This document shows, in pieces, positions 34,316 through 43,714 of a stretch of DNA of 64,000 nucleotides. Each line of letters starts with the position of its first letter. Within the stretch, counting starts at the first letter, position 1. The position numbers were made by a program, and so were the translations under genes. The notes beneath the pieces were generated by a model, which did no database searches, had not been told where the DNA came from, and saw only the letters and a list, made by a program, of their open reading frames with translations. This DNA is from Cellulomonas alba (GTDB lineage Bacteria > Actinomycetota > Actinomycetes > Actinomycetales > Cellulomonadaceae), in the NCBI RefSeq assembly GCF_030362835.1, contig NZ_JAUCGQ010000001.1, positions 372,001-436,000 on the forward strand, given 5' to 3'.

Positions 34316-37300
34316 CGTCACCGGTGTTCGACGTCGCAGGTCCGCTGCCGGTGGGCACGGTTGTGCTCGAGGCGAGCGCAGGAACGGGGAAGACGACCAC
34401 GATCGCGTCGCTCGCGGCCCGGTACGTCGCCGAAGGTGCCGCGCGCCTGCCGGAGCTCATGCTCGTGACGTTCGGCCGGATGGCGACCTCGGAGCTGCGC
34501 GACCGTGTGCGGGCGCGGCTCGTCGAGGTGGAACGTGCGCTGCGCGCCTCCACCCCCCAGCCGACGGACGACGAGGTGGTCGCACTCCTCGCCGCCGTCG
34601 ACGACGACGAGCGCCTGGGCCGTGCCGACCGGCTCGCGCGTGCCCTGGCCGAGTTCGACGCCGCGACGATCACGACGACGCACGGCTTCTGCCAGCAGAT
34701 GCTGGCGACGCTTGGCACGGTCGGCGACGTCGACCACGACGCGACGCTCGTCCCGGACGTGGCCACCCTCGAGGCCGAAGTGGTGGATGACCTCTACTTG
34801 CGCAAGTACGTCGGCTCGGAGCAGCCGCTCGTGACTGTCGCCACTGCCCGACAGGTCGCGCACGAAGCGATCAGCGACCACAGCGCGCGCCTGGAGCCCG
34901 AGGACGCGCCGGCGGACACCCCGGGCCAGCTCCGGTACGGGCTCGCGGCCGCAGCGCGAGCCGAGTTCGTGCGGCGCAAGCGCGCGCAACGCGTCCTCGA
35001 CTACGACGACCTGCTGGTCGTGCTGCGCGACGCGCTCGCCGACCCGGCGACCGGCGCGGCCGCGGCCGCGCGCGTGCGGGAGCGGTACACGGTCGTCATG
35101 GTGGATGAGTTCCAGGACACCGACCCCGTGCAATGGGAGATCCTGCGAACGGCGTTCCACGGGCACCGCACGCTGATCCTCATCGGCGACCCCAAGCAAG
35201 CGATCTACGCGTTCCGAGGTGCCGACGTCGCAACGTACCTGCGGGCGGCCGCGGACGCGCAGACGCAGACGCTGACCCGCAACTGGCGCGCCGACCCCGC
35301 CGTGCTCGCCGGCCTCGCACCCATCCTCGAGGGAACCGCGCTGGGCGACCCGCGCATCGTCGTGCACCCGGTCTCGCCCGGGCGTTCAGGCCGCCGGCTC
35401 AACGGCGGGCCGGGCGTGATCGTCCGCCAGATCACGCGGTCCGCGGTCGGCGCCGTGGGCCCGAAGGCACCCGCGGTTTGGCCGGTGCGCGAGCTGCTGC
35501 ACCGCGACGTCGCTGCCCAGGTTGTGCGCACGCTCAGCCGCGCGCAGCTCCGCGATGAGGGTGGTTGGCGACCCGTCGAGCCGGGCGACATCGCGATACT
35601 GGCGCGCAAGAACAGGGAGGCCGTCGCTGTCCGCGACGCGCTCGCTGACGTCGGAGTGCCGGCGGTCGTGACCGGGCTGGCGAGCGTGTTCAATACCGCC
35701 GCCGCGCAGGACTGGCTCCTGCTGCTGTCCGCGCTGGCGCGGCCCGCCCTGCCGGGCGCCGTCGCCGCGGCCGCCCTCACGCCGTTCCTTGGCTGGGACG
35801 CAACCCGCCTCGCGCTGGCCGACGACAAAGAACGCGATGAGCTCGCCGACCGGCTGCGCGCGTGGTCGCGCGTCCTGGCGGATCGCGGCGTCGTGTCGAT
35901 CCAGGAGGCCGCTGCGGCCGACGGCATGCGCGCACGCCTGCTCGAGCGGCCCGACGGCGAACGCCGCCTCACCGATCTGCGGCACGTCGGCGAAGCGCTG
36001 CACGCCGCCGCGACCGGCCAGGGCATGGGCGCCGCGGCGCTGCTGGAGTGGCTGCGGGCACGCATCGACGATGCCGAGAGCGACTACGCGGAGGAGCGCA
36101 GCCGCCGTCTGGAGACCGACGCCGCCGCCGTCCAGGTGATCACGGTCCACGCCAGCAAGGGGCTGCAGTTCCCCGTCGTGATGGTGCCCTACCTGTGGGA
36201 CCGGTGGACGCCACGCACACCCGAGACGCTGCAGTTCCACAGCAACGGCGAGCGCACGCTCCACGTGGGCGGCGCGGGAAGCCCGAGGTACACCGAGGCG
36301 CGGGCGGCCTGGTCGGTGGACGACGCGGGCGAGACGCTCCGCTTGGCGTACGTGGCGCTCACTCGGGCGACGAGCCAGGTCGTGCTCTGGTGGGCGCCAA
36401 GCAGCAACTCTCCCAGTGGTCCGTTGACCCGCCTGCTCCAGGGCTCGCGGGCGGCCGATGGCACACCGCAAGACAGCGTGCCGACGACGACCGACGTAGC
36501 GACCGAGGCAGTGCTGCGTGATCTCGTCGCACGCGCTCCGGGCCACCTGCACCTCGAGGTGGTCCAGGACCAGCCGCCGACGACTCGATGGACCGCCCCG
36601 CTGCACACCGCGCCGACTCTGGCGGTCGACACGCTCGACCGGCCGGTCGACTCTGCATGGCGGCGCACGTCGTTCTCAGCCCTCACCGCACCCGCGCACG
36701 GCGGCGCGGTGCGCGACGCGGACACCGGGGTCGCAACCGAGCCCGACGTCGCGGGCCTGCAGGACGAGCCCGACGCACCGTCCCTGGTGCCGCCAGCCGC
36801 AGCTGCCGTGACGCCCGACGAGGCGATGCTCCGCACGCTGCCGTCGCCCATGGCCGAGCTGCCCGCCGGGACCACGTTTGGCACGGTCGTGCACCGGGCG
36901 CTCGAGCTGTTCGATACCTCGGCCACCGACACGCGCGCCGAACTCACGCTGCAATGCGACCGGGCCGGGACGGTTCCCGGCCTCGCACCCGCCAAGCTCG
37001 CCGACGCTCTGCTGCCCGCCGTCTCCACGCCGCTCGGCCCGCTCGCGCGCGGCGCCGCACTGCGCGATTTCGCCACGCGCGACCGCCTCGCCGAGCTCGA
37101 CTTCGAGCTCCCGCTGGCGGGTGGCGACCGCGGCGGCCGCCCGCCAGCCTCTCTGCGCGATGTGGCAGCCCTGCTGCGCACGCACTTGCCCGCCGACGAT
37201 GTCTTTGCCGGCTACGCGGACCGCCTCGCGGATGACGGGCTCCCACCGGGCCGTCTGCGGGGCTACCTGACGGGCAGCATCGACGCTGTCTTGCGCATCC

Positions 37301-37674
37301 CGGCCGACGCCCCCGGGGGGCATCGGTACCTGGTCGTGGACTACAAGACGAACCGTCTCGGCCCCGTCGACGAGCCGCTGTCGGCCTGGCACTACCGCCC
37401 GGAGGCCATGTCGGCGGCGATGCTCGACCAGCACTACCCCTTGCAACTCATGCTGTACTCGGTCGCGCTGCACCGCTACCTGCGCTGGCGCGTGCCGCCC
37501 TACGACCCGGACGTGCACCTGGGTGGCGGCCTGTACCTGTTCCTACGCGGCATGCTCGGGCCCGAAGCGCCCGTCGTCGCCGGCACGACGGTCGGCGTGA
37601 TGGCATGGCGCCCACCCGCGGCCCTCGTCGTCGCGCTGTCCGACCTGCTCGACGGGCGGGGGTCGACACGATGA
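34312..37674 (+). CDS. recB: Exodeoxyribonuclease V subunit beta (RecB), helicase-nuclease
   Basis: A 1120-residue RecB. Walker A is LEASAGTGKTTTIASLAARY; motif II is VVMVDEFQDTDPVQWEIL; IGDPKQAIYAFRGAD is motif III; VITVHASKGLQFPVVMVP is motif V; and LRLAYVALTRATSQVVLWW is motif VI. The C-terminal nuclease domain is intact: GYLTGSIDAVLRI holds the first Asp, and YLVVDYKTNRLG the D-Y-K catalytic motif. The protein is a 3'-5' motor and the only nuclease of the complex. The ATG at 34312 overlaps the recC stop (ATGA). All motifs needed for activity are visible, so the complex should be functional. Confidence 0.95.
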   Translation: MTSPVFDVAGPLPVGTVVLEASAGTGKTTTIASLAARYVAEGAARLPELMLVTFGRMATSELRDRVRARLVEVERALRASTPQPTDDEVVALLAAVDDDERLGRADRLARALAEFDAATITTTHGFCQQMLATLGTVGDVDHDATLVPDVATLEAEVVDDLYLRKYVGSEQPLVTVATARQVAHEAISDHSARLEPEDAPADTPGQLRYGLAAAARAEFVRRKRAQRVLDYDDLLVVLRDALADPATGAAAAARVRERYTVVMVDEFQDTDPVQWEILRTAFHGHRTLILIGDPKQAIYAFRGADVATYLRAAADAQTQTLTRNWRADPAVLAGLAPILEGTALGDPRIVVHPVSPGRSGRRLNGGPGVIVRQITRSAVGAVGPKAPAVWPVRELLHRDVAAQVVRTLSRAQLRDEGGWRPVEPGDIAILARKNREAVAVRDALADVGVPAVVTGLASVFNTAAAQDWLLLLSALARPALPGAVAAAALTPFLGWDATRLALADDKERDELADRLRAWSRVLADRGVVSIQEAAAADGMRARLLERPDGERRLTDLRHVGEALHAAATGQGMGAAALLEWLRARIDDAESDYAEERSRRLETDAAAVQVITVHASKGLQFPVVMVPYLWDRWTPRTPETLQFHSNGERTLHVGGAGSPRYTEARAAWSVDDAGETLRLAYVALTRATSQVVLWWAPSSNSPSGPLTRLLQGSRAADGTPQDSVPTTTDVATEAVLRDLVARAPGHLHLEVVQDQPPTTRWTAPLHTAPTLAVDTLDRPVDSAWRRTSFSALTAPAHGGAVRDADTGVATEPDVAGLQDEPDAPSLVPPAAAAVTPDEAMLRTLPSPMAELPAGTTFGTVVHRALELFDTSATDTRAELTLQCDRAGTVPGLAPAKLADALLPAVSTPLGPLARGAALRDFATRDRLAELDFELPLAGGDRGGRPPASLRDVAALLRTHLPADDVFAGYADRLADDGLPPGRLRGYLTGSIDAVLRIPADAPGGHRYLVVDYKTNRLGPVDEPLSAWHYRPEAMSAAMLDQHYPLQLMLYSVALHRYLRWRVPPYDPDVHLGGGLYLFLRGMLGPEAPVVAGTTVGVMAWRPPAALVVALSDLLDGRGSTR

Positions 37675-39446
37675 GCACGCCGAGCGCGACGAGCGACGTC
37701 GAGAGCAGCGAAGACCGGTTCTCCGCATCACGCCCCTGGCGGGCGAAGGGAGTGCTGGCGCGCCTGGTCGACGCCGACGCGCTCGTCTCAGCCGACGTCC
37801 ATGTCGCCACCCGTCTCGGCGCGATCGGCGGCGAGGCCGACGAACAGGTGCTGCTCGCGATCGCACTCACAGTCCGCGCACTGCGCGAGGGATCGGTGTG
37901 CCTGGCTCTCGGCGAGGCTGCGACCCTCGATGGAGTCGACACCGCCCTGCTACCGGCGCTCGATGAGTGGCATGCCGCGGTGCGTCGCAGCCCCCTCGTT
38001 GCCGACGGGGTCACGGGCCCGGCCGACCGCCCCGTCCGATGGGTCGACGGCCGCGTCTACCTCGACCGGTACTGGCGCGACGAACAGGTCGTCCGCCGTG
38101 AGCTGCATGCACGCCTCGCGCTCGTACCCTTCGACGAGGCGGCGCTCAACTCGGCGGTCAGCCGGCTCTTCCCGCGGCCCGACGATGGGCATCAGCGCGA
38201 GGCGGTGCGTGCGGCCGCGTCCCGTCGGCTTCTCGTGCTGACCGGCGGCCCGGGCACGGGCAAGACCACGACGGTCGCCCGCATGGTGGCCGCGCTGGCC
38301 GCGACCGAGCCGGGCCTGCGGGTCGCGCTCGCGGCACCGACAGGCAAGGCGGCGGCACGGCTTCAAGAGTCGGTGGCCGCGGAGATCGAGCAGTTCGGGG
38401 CGACCGACCGAGATGCCGTCGGACACCTGCACGCGAGCACCGTTCACCGGCTGCTCGGCTGGCGCCCCGGCAGCACGACACGATTCCTCCACGGCACGCA
38501 GCGGCCGCTGCCGCACGACCTCGTGATCGTCGACGAGGCGTCGATGGTGTCGCTCGAGCTCATGGCCCGACTCGCCGAGGCCGTGCGGCCGGACGCCCGG
38601 CTCGTGCTCGTCGGCGACCCCGACCAGCTCGCGAGTGTTGAGGCCGGCGCGGTGCTGGGCGACCTCGTGGCGTCGCTGTCGACCGGCGTGGTCCGTCTCA
38701 CGCGGGCACACCGCTTCGGCGCGGAGCTGGGGGCTCTCGCCGAGGCGATCCGCGCGGGCGACGCTGACGCGGTGCTCGCCCTCCTGCGTGCGGGTGACGA
38801 GCACCGAGAGTTCATCGAGACGGCCGGGGAGCGCGCGTCGGCCGCCGAGATCGCCGGTCTTCGCGCAGACGTCGAGAGCTGGGGCCACGCCCTCGTGGGC
38901 GCGGCACGCCAGGGCGACGCGAGCGCAGCCCTGGAGGCGCTGGGCCGCCACCGCCTGCTGCTCGCGCACCGCGAGGGACCTGCGGGTGTCGCGCACTGGG
39001 CCGCGCAGGCAGAGAGCTGGATCGCCGCAGCGACGGGTGCGCGCGCCTGGGGCATGTGGCCACTCGGCCGCCCGCTACTGGTCACGCAGAACGACCGCGC
39101 GAGCGGCCTGTTCAACGGCGACACCGGCGTGGTCATCAGCGATGGCGACGACGGCGCGCTCGTCGCGTTCGGCGAGCCGCACTCCCCCATGCTGGTCCGC
39201 ACATCTCGGGTACCTGTGGTCGAGCCAGTGCTCGCGATGACCGTCCACCGCGGCCAGGGCAGCCAGTTCGAGCGGGTCACCGTCATCTTGCCTCCGGCGC
39301 AGTCGCCGCTGCTCACCCGCGAGCTGCTCTACACCGCGGTCACTCGGGCGCGGTCGTTCGTCCGCGTGATCGGCACCCCTGACGCCGTCCGCGCCGCAGT
39401 CGCTCGTCCGGTCAGGCGCGCCAGCGGCCTGCGTGAGCCGGAGTAG
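37671..39446 (+). CDS. recD: Exodeoxyribonuclease V subunit alpha (RecD), 5'-3' helicase
   Basis: A 591-residue RecD. After a helical N-terminal domain of about 170 residues that contacts RecBC comes the SF1B helicase: LLVLTGGPGTGKTTTVARMV (Walker A), VALAAPTGKAAARLQES (motif Ia), DLVIVDEASMVSLELMARL (motif II), LVLVGDPDQLASVEAG (motif III), AMTVHRGQGSQFERVTVIL (motif V) and LLYTAVTRARSFVRVIG (motif VI). The ATG at 37671 overlaps the recB stop (ATGA). The end ARPVRRASGLREP is typical, so the insertion-sequence remnant 12 bp downstream did not truncate it. With recC and recB it completes the complex. Confidence 0.95.
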   Translation: MSTPSATSDVESSEDRFSASRPWRAKGVLARLVDADALVSADVHVATRLGAIGGEADEQVLLAIALTVRALREGSVCLALGEAATLDGVDTALLPALDEWHAAVRRSPLVADGVTGPADRPVRWVDGRVYLDRYWRDEQVVRRELHARLALVPFDEAALNSAVSRLFPRPDDGHQREAVRAAASRRLLVLTGGPGTGKTTTVARMVAALAATEPGLRVALAAPTGKAAARLQESVAAEIEQFGATDRDAVGHLHASTVHRLLGWRPGSTTRFLHGTQRPLPHDLVIVDEASMVSLELMARLAEAVRPDARLVLVGDPDQLASVEAGAVLGDLVASLSTGVVRLTRAHRFGAELGALAEAIRAGDADAVLALLRAGDEHREFIETAGERASAAEIAGLRADVESWGHALVGAARQGDASAALEALGRHRLLLAHREGPAGVAHWAAQAESWIAAATGARAWGMWPLGRPLLVTQNDRASGLFNGDTGVVISDGDDGALVAFGEPHSPMLVRTSRVPVVEPVLAMTVHRGQGSQFERVTVILPPAQSPLLTRELLYTAVTRARSFVRVIGTPDAVRAAVARPVRRASGLREPE

Positions 39447-39458
39447 TCCGCACAAGGT

Positions 39459-39620
39459 CCCCGGCACGAGCCCGCGGTCGATCTGGTCCTGCCGCCGCCA
39501 GGTGTAGATCGACTCGGCACTGATGCCCAGGTCGCGCGTCACATCAGCGACAGACTGGCCGGCCGCCAGCAGATCGAGCACCTTGCGTCGGAACGCGGGT
39601 GGGTATCCACGACGTCCCAC
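39459..39620 (-). pseudogene. IS3-family OrfA fragment
   Basis: The first 54 residues of an IS3-type OrfA read from a GTG at 39620: MGRRGYPPAFRRKVLDLLAA, then SVADVTRDLGISAESIYTWR and DRGLVPG, a helix-turn-helix transposase N-terminus. Homology ends at about 39459, only 12 bp from the recD stop; the rest of the frame runs antisense through recD and is not transposase. The element was therefore cut off by a deletion or by the event that brought recD next to it. It differs in sequence from the IS3 remnant at 27.0-27.6 kb. The remaining sequence from 39621 to 39818 shows no gene. Confidence 0.7.
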
Positions 39621-39818
39621 GAGGCCCTCCTCCGAGGGTCAAGTGGCACAAGAATCCAGGAATCGGACTCTGCGAAGCCCGGGACACACCAGCCTCCATG
39701 GAAGCCGGGGCGGTTCACGCGCCGAGCACCGCTCAGATGCGGGGGAGCAGATCCGAACCGACCGATCGGAGCGACCATCTCCCTCAGACGACACGGCCAG
39801 CTTGCCGATGATGGATGC

Positions 39819-41933
39819 GTGTCCAAGCGCGACGTGCCTCGCCGTCACGAGTGGCTTCCGACGGCGCTCCCCGTGATCTTCGGCGAAGAGCCGGAGTGGA
39901 CCGACCCATGGCCCGGCTTGCTCGATGCTTTGGTCAAACTCGAGTCGCTCACCGTTGCGGTCAGCGAAGGTGCCCTCCACCGGGCGGAGGCGCTCGGCGC
40001 AGCTGGTGACGGACTTCTGGCGCCCCGCGATACCTCGGTCAGCACGGCACAGGGCGAAGCAGAGGACCTCGCCGCGCCGATGCGGATTGTCCTGATGGGT
40101 CGAACCATGGCAGGCAAGTCCTCACTTCTGACGGCCTTGACCGGGTTCCACCACGACCGCATCGGCGACGGGCGTCAACGCTTCTCCAGAGACGTCTTTG
40201 GAGCCGCGATGTCGGTGTCCGAACACATCGAACTGGTCGACACTCCGGGCGTCGGAGCCCACGGTGGTGCGGACGACACGGAGAAGGCGCTCGCGGCCGC
40301 TCTGGACGCCGACGTCATTCTCTGGGTGAACAGCAGCGACTCGATTCAGCAGGAGTCGGCGGCGGCGCTGAAGCTGCTCGGCCTGATTGGCAAGCCGATC
40401 ATCGTGGCCCTCAACTGCCGCCAATCGCTCGAAGGCGTTGGACGGCTGAACCTTCTGCGCTTCCCCGACCGTGTCTTCGGCCACCGCGAAGGGCTCCTCG
40501 ACGAGATCAGGCGACATATGGCCGTCGCCGGTGTCAAGCCGCTCGAAGTCGTCCACGTGCACGCCCTCGCAGCCGCAGAAGCTCTCGCATACGACGAAGT
40601 CGACACCGAGCTGCACGCTGCGAGCCGGATCGCAGACCTCACCGACGCGCTCCTGCGCGAACACGAAGCCCACAGAGAGAGCCGGCGCGCGCTTCGACTC
40701 ATCGACAATCAGCGTCAACCGGCCGAAGAACTGGCGCGGTCGCTACAACTGGCCTCGGCCACCCTACGTGCCCGGGCGGAGCACAACCGTGGCATGTACA
40801 ACGACATGCACGAACGCCTTCGTCGCGCCGTGCGTTCCACGGGCGAGGCAATGGAGTCGGACGTTGAGGCAGCCGTCGGACGGCGTCGCGACTGGCACCT
40901 CGATGCGATCGACTTCGGGAAGTCTCTTGAATCGGACTGGAACGACGCGGTCGAGGCTCTCCAGGACGAGCTACAGAAGACGCTGGAACACCGGCTGACA
41001 AGTCTGGCGGACGAAATCAGGTCCACGATCGAGGCTACCGACGCAGAATGGTCGAACGTTTCGCTCGACCAGTTCGGGCTGCGTAATCTGCCGGGGTTCG
41101 GCGCCGTGTGGGGCAACCGGCTGATCCGCGCAGGAGTCGGCGCGGGAGGCTCACTGTTGGGGTTCGCCGGGGGCGCGTGGCTCGGAGCTCAGATCGGCGG
41201 AGCACTCGGATTGGCGGCTGGGCCGGCTGCGATCGTCACCGCTGGCGCCGGGTTCGTCATCGGTGGCATCGCCGGACTTGCAGCAGGGCGGATCAAGAGT
41301 CTGGTCGACCACATCTTCCTGGGCAAGGACGGCGTCCTGCAAAAGCGGCGAGATGAGGTAGCAAAGCAGGTTGGCCCCATTCTCGACGAGCTGACAAGTA
41401 AGTACCGCGCAGCAATCGGCGATCAACTCAATGACATCCGTGATGTGCTCGGACGTGAACTTGCGCGCAGTCATGAGCAATCAGCCGCGCTGGAGCTCGT
41501 GGCATCAGAATGGACGAAAGGTAGCGAGAACCTGCAAGCCTCGGTCCGAGAACTGGACCGACAGACAACCTCAGCCCTGCTTCGGATCGACCGGAGAGAA
41601 CGCCTCGCGCGCGCGGTGAAGCGGGCTACGCGCGTGCCAGGGGTCTGCATTCTCGTCGAGTTCGACGATGCAGGCTTCGCGGAGTCTTGGCTGTTCCCAC
41701 CTGACGTCGGCGAGACACTCGCCGGTGGCAAGGCCTCAACTTCAGGTGGGGAGGCCGCCAGCGCCCTCTCGTACGCGCTGAGTTTCGTCGAAGCGCCCAT
41801 GCGGCTCGTCAGAGCCGACGCCGCATCGGCCCTCCTGAGCATCGCTGCAGACATCCCCTCCGCAATCGCCGAGACCTGGGCCGTCGGCCTGGAGGCTCAC
41901 CTCGCCCGACGAGTCCAGATCGAGACAACCTGA
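39819..41933 (+). CDS. Dynamin-like GTPase with membrane hairpin (1 of 2)
   Basis: A 704-residue large GTPase. G1 is VLMGRTMAGKSSLLTAL (residues about 91-107), G3 is ELVDTPGVGAHG, and the G4 position has VALNCRQS instead of TKxD. Long helices follow (about 240-410, coiled coil), then a strongly hydrophobic Gly/Ala zipper (about 440-495: GAGGSLLGFAGGAWLGAQI and AIVTAGAGFVIGGIAGL) that should insert in membranes like a dynamin paddle, and further helices. The GTG at 39819 was used; no good ribosome site is visible. A second GTPase follows after 14 bp. Paired dynamin-like proteins occur in the LeoA/LeoBC-type (Eleos) anti-phage systems, so a membrane-acting defence role is plausible. Confidence 0.72.
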   Translation: MSKRDVPRRHEWLPTALPVIFGEEPEWTDPWPGLLDALVKLESLTVAVSEGALHRAEALGAAGDGLLAPRDTSVSTAQGEAEDLAAPMRIVLMGRTMAGKSSLLTALTGFHHDRIGDGRQRFSRDVFGAAMSVSEHIELVDTPGVGAHGGADDTEKALAAALDADVILWVNSSDSIQQESAAALKLLGLIGKPIIVALNCRQSLEGVGRLNLLRFPDRVFGHREGLLDEIRRHMAVAGVKPLEVVHVHALAAAEALAYDEVDTELHAASRIADLTDALLREHEAHRESRRALRLIDNQRQPAEELARSLQLASATLRARAEHNRGMYNDMHERLRRAVRSTGEAMESDVEAAVGRRRDWHLDAIDFGKSLESDWNDAVEALQDELQKTLEHRLTSLADEIRSTIEATDAEWSNVSLDQFGLRNLPGFGAVWGNRLIRAGVGAGGSLLGFAGGAWLGAQIGGALGLAAGPAAIVTAGAGFVIGGIAGLAAGRIKSLVDHIFLGKDGVLQKRRDEVAKQVGPILDELTSKYRAAIGDQLNDIRDVLGRELARSHEQSAALELVASEWTKGSENLQASVRELDRQTTSALLRIDRRERLARAVKRATRVPGVCILVEFDDAGFAESWLFPPDVGETLAGGKASTSGGEAASALSYALSFVEAPMRLVRADAASALLSIAADIPSAIAETWAVGLEAHLARRVQIETT

Positions 41934-41947
41934 AGGATTGAGAGCTC

Positions 41948-43714
41948 GTGACCGTCAACCTGTTCAAAGAGTCCTCAGCGCGAGCGCGCGGATTGGCCGA
42001 GGAGCTACGCAACGTCCTCGCCGAGTTCGATCCGGCGCTCGCCGAGCCGCTGCTGGAACGGCTCTCGGTAGAGGCGCACGCCACCCCTCTGTTGGTTTTC
42101 ACCGGCTACCACAGCAGCGGGAAGTCGACACTCATCGAAGCGCTCACCAACCGGGCCTTCCACATCCCGATCGGCTCTGGAGTGACCACCGACCAGGTCA
42201 CGGAGTACAGCTGGGACGGGGACGTCCGCCTCGTCGACACTCCCGGCGTCCACGCTGATCGACCAGACCATGACGAGCGGGCTGAACAAGCGCTCCAAGC
42301 GGCGGACCTGGTGCTCTTCGCCGTGCCTGTAGAACTTTTCGACGACACACTTGTCGCCCACCTTCGAGATGTCCTGGGACGACTCGGGAAGTCGCACCAG
42401 ACACTCATCGTGATCACCAAGGCAGGGACGATGGAGGCCGCCCCGGGTCATCGCGAGGCTGCGATCACGGAGGCGCTCGGCTCGTTCGAACAGGTCCCGT
42501 GGGTTGAGTGCGACGCCCAGTACTACCTCGACGGCCTCGACCTCGCGGATTCCGCTCCCGCCGACTCATCAGCCTTCGTCGAGGCGTCCGGGTTGGCAAA
42601 GGTCGCAGCCCTCATCAACGACTTTGCCAGACAACAAGGCGAGCTCGGGAGGCTGAGTCAGCCGTTACAGATGATCGCTGCCATCTCGCTCGAAGCCTCT
42701 GCGTCGCTGACGGACGACCCAAATGAGCAGGCCGCTCTGACGGTTCTGGGGCGGCAGCGTTCCGCTCTCTCCAAGAAGCGGATCCATCTCGGAGAACTGT
42801 TGGGGGCTCGATCGGCTCAGTTCCGCTCGGACGCTGTTCGGGCCGCCACGCAATTCGCCGATGCCATCGAACGGGATGAGCATGGTGGCGACCTTTCTGG
42901 GACGACGCTCGAAAGTCGCATGGCGACGCTCAACGAGAGCCTCGGCACGGCGCTCGAGCGATTCGAGAGCTCGGTCAAGCGCGTGCTGGAAATTCAGTTC
43001 GATGACCTTGCCTCGGAGGTCCTCGCGATCGAGGCAACGCCGTACGGGCGCCTCACACTCGAACTCGCCGACGTGGAGACCGCCGGCTTCGATGCGCCCG
43101 AGGTCGTGGTCCGACCAAGCCACGCTGCCGTTCCGACAGCTCCGGGGTGGACGCGCGACATGTCCAAGTACCTCAAGCAGTTCAACAAGTTCTGGGGCGC
43201 GGGCGGTGGAGTGAGGCCTTCGGCGGGCAGCAACGGCCACCAGGTTGTGCTCACGGTCGGCCGTGCCTTCGGCAAGAAGTTCAAGCCGTGGCAGGCGGTC
43301 AGGACAGCCAACACAATCGGGAAGGTCGCACGAGTCGGCGGAGTCGTGATCGCCGTCGGCCTCGAGGCATACGGCGTCTTGGCTGACGAGCGGGCCGCTG
43401 TGAAGGCTGAGCAGGCTCGTGCCGAGCGACGTCGCAGCATCACTCAGGAGGTCCTGGCTCAGGCCGCCACCATCGTGGCTGAGGCCCTCGAAAACTTCGG
43501 CAAGGACTTGGACGACATCTTCAAGCCGGAGTTCGAGCGCATTGACGCGATGGCCGGCGAGATCTACGGAGCGCGCGCGACTCGCAACGACCTTCGCGAC
43601 CGCTTGAGCTCCGTGCAGAAGCGAGCTGGCACGGCCCTTGCTGCCCTGGCGGCCGCAGCAGGGTCTTCCGCCCCGGGTCCTGACCGACGACGAGGCAACG
43701 AGATGACGCCGTGA
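41948..43714 (+). CDS. Dynamin-like GTPase (2 of 2)
   Basis: A 588-residue GTPase. G1 is FTGYHSSGKSTLIEALTN, G3 is VRLVDTPGVHADR, and G4 is LIVITKAGTME (TKxx). The middle is helical (about 230-390). A short hydrophobic stretch VGGVVIAVGLEAYGVLA at about 460-476 may be the membrane contact, and a C-terminal coiled coil (about 480-570) follows. AAGGATTGAG lies before the GTG at 41948. The gene starts 14 bp after the first GTPase and overlaps the DUF6308-like gene by GTGA, so the three are one operon. The two GTPases are clearly different in length and sequence and probably form a heteromer, as described for LeoA/LeoBC-like pairs. Confidence 0.75.
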   Translation: MTVNLFKESSARARGLAEELRNVLAEFDPALAEPLLERLSVEAHATPLLVFTGYHSSGKSTLIEALTNRAFHIPIGSGVTTDQVTEYSWDGDVRLVDTPGVHADRPDHDERAEQALQAADLVLFAVPVELFDDTLVAHLRDVLGRLGKSHQTLIVITKAGTMEAAPGHREAAITEALGSFEQVPWVECDAQYYLDGLDLADSAPADSSAFVEASGLAKVAALINDFARQQGELGRLSQPLQMIAAISLEASASLTDDPNEQAALTVLGRQRSALSKKRIHLGELLGARSAQFRSDAVRAATQFADAIERDEHGGDLSGTTLESRMATLNESLGTALERFESSVKRVLEIQFDDLASEVLAIEATPYGRLTLELADVETAGFDAPEVVVRPSHAAVPTAPGWTRDMSKYLKQFNKFWGAGGGVRPSAGSNGHQVVLTVGRAFGKKFKPWQAVRTANTIGKVARVGGVVIAVGLEAYGVLADERAAVKAEQARAERRRSITQEVLAQAATIVAEALENFGKDLDDIFKPEFERIDAMAGEIYGARATRNDLRDRLSSVQKRAGTALAALAAAAGSSAPGPDRRRGNEMTP

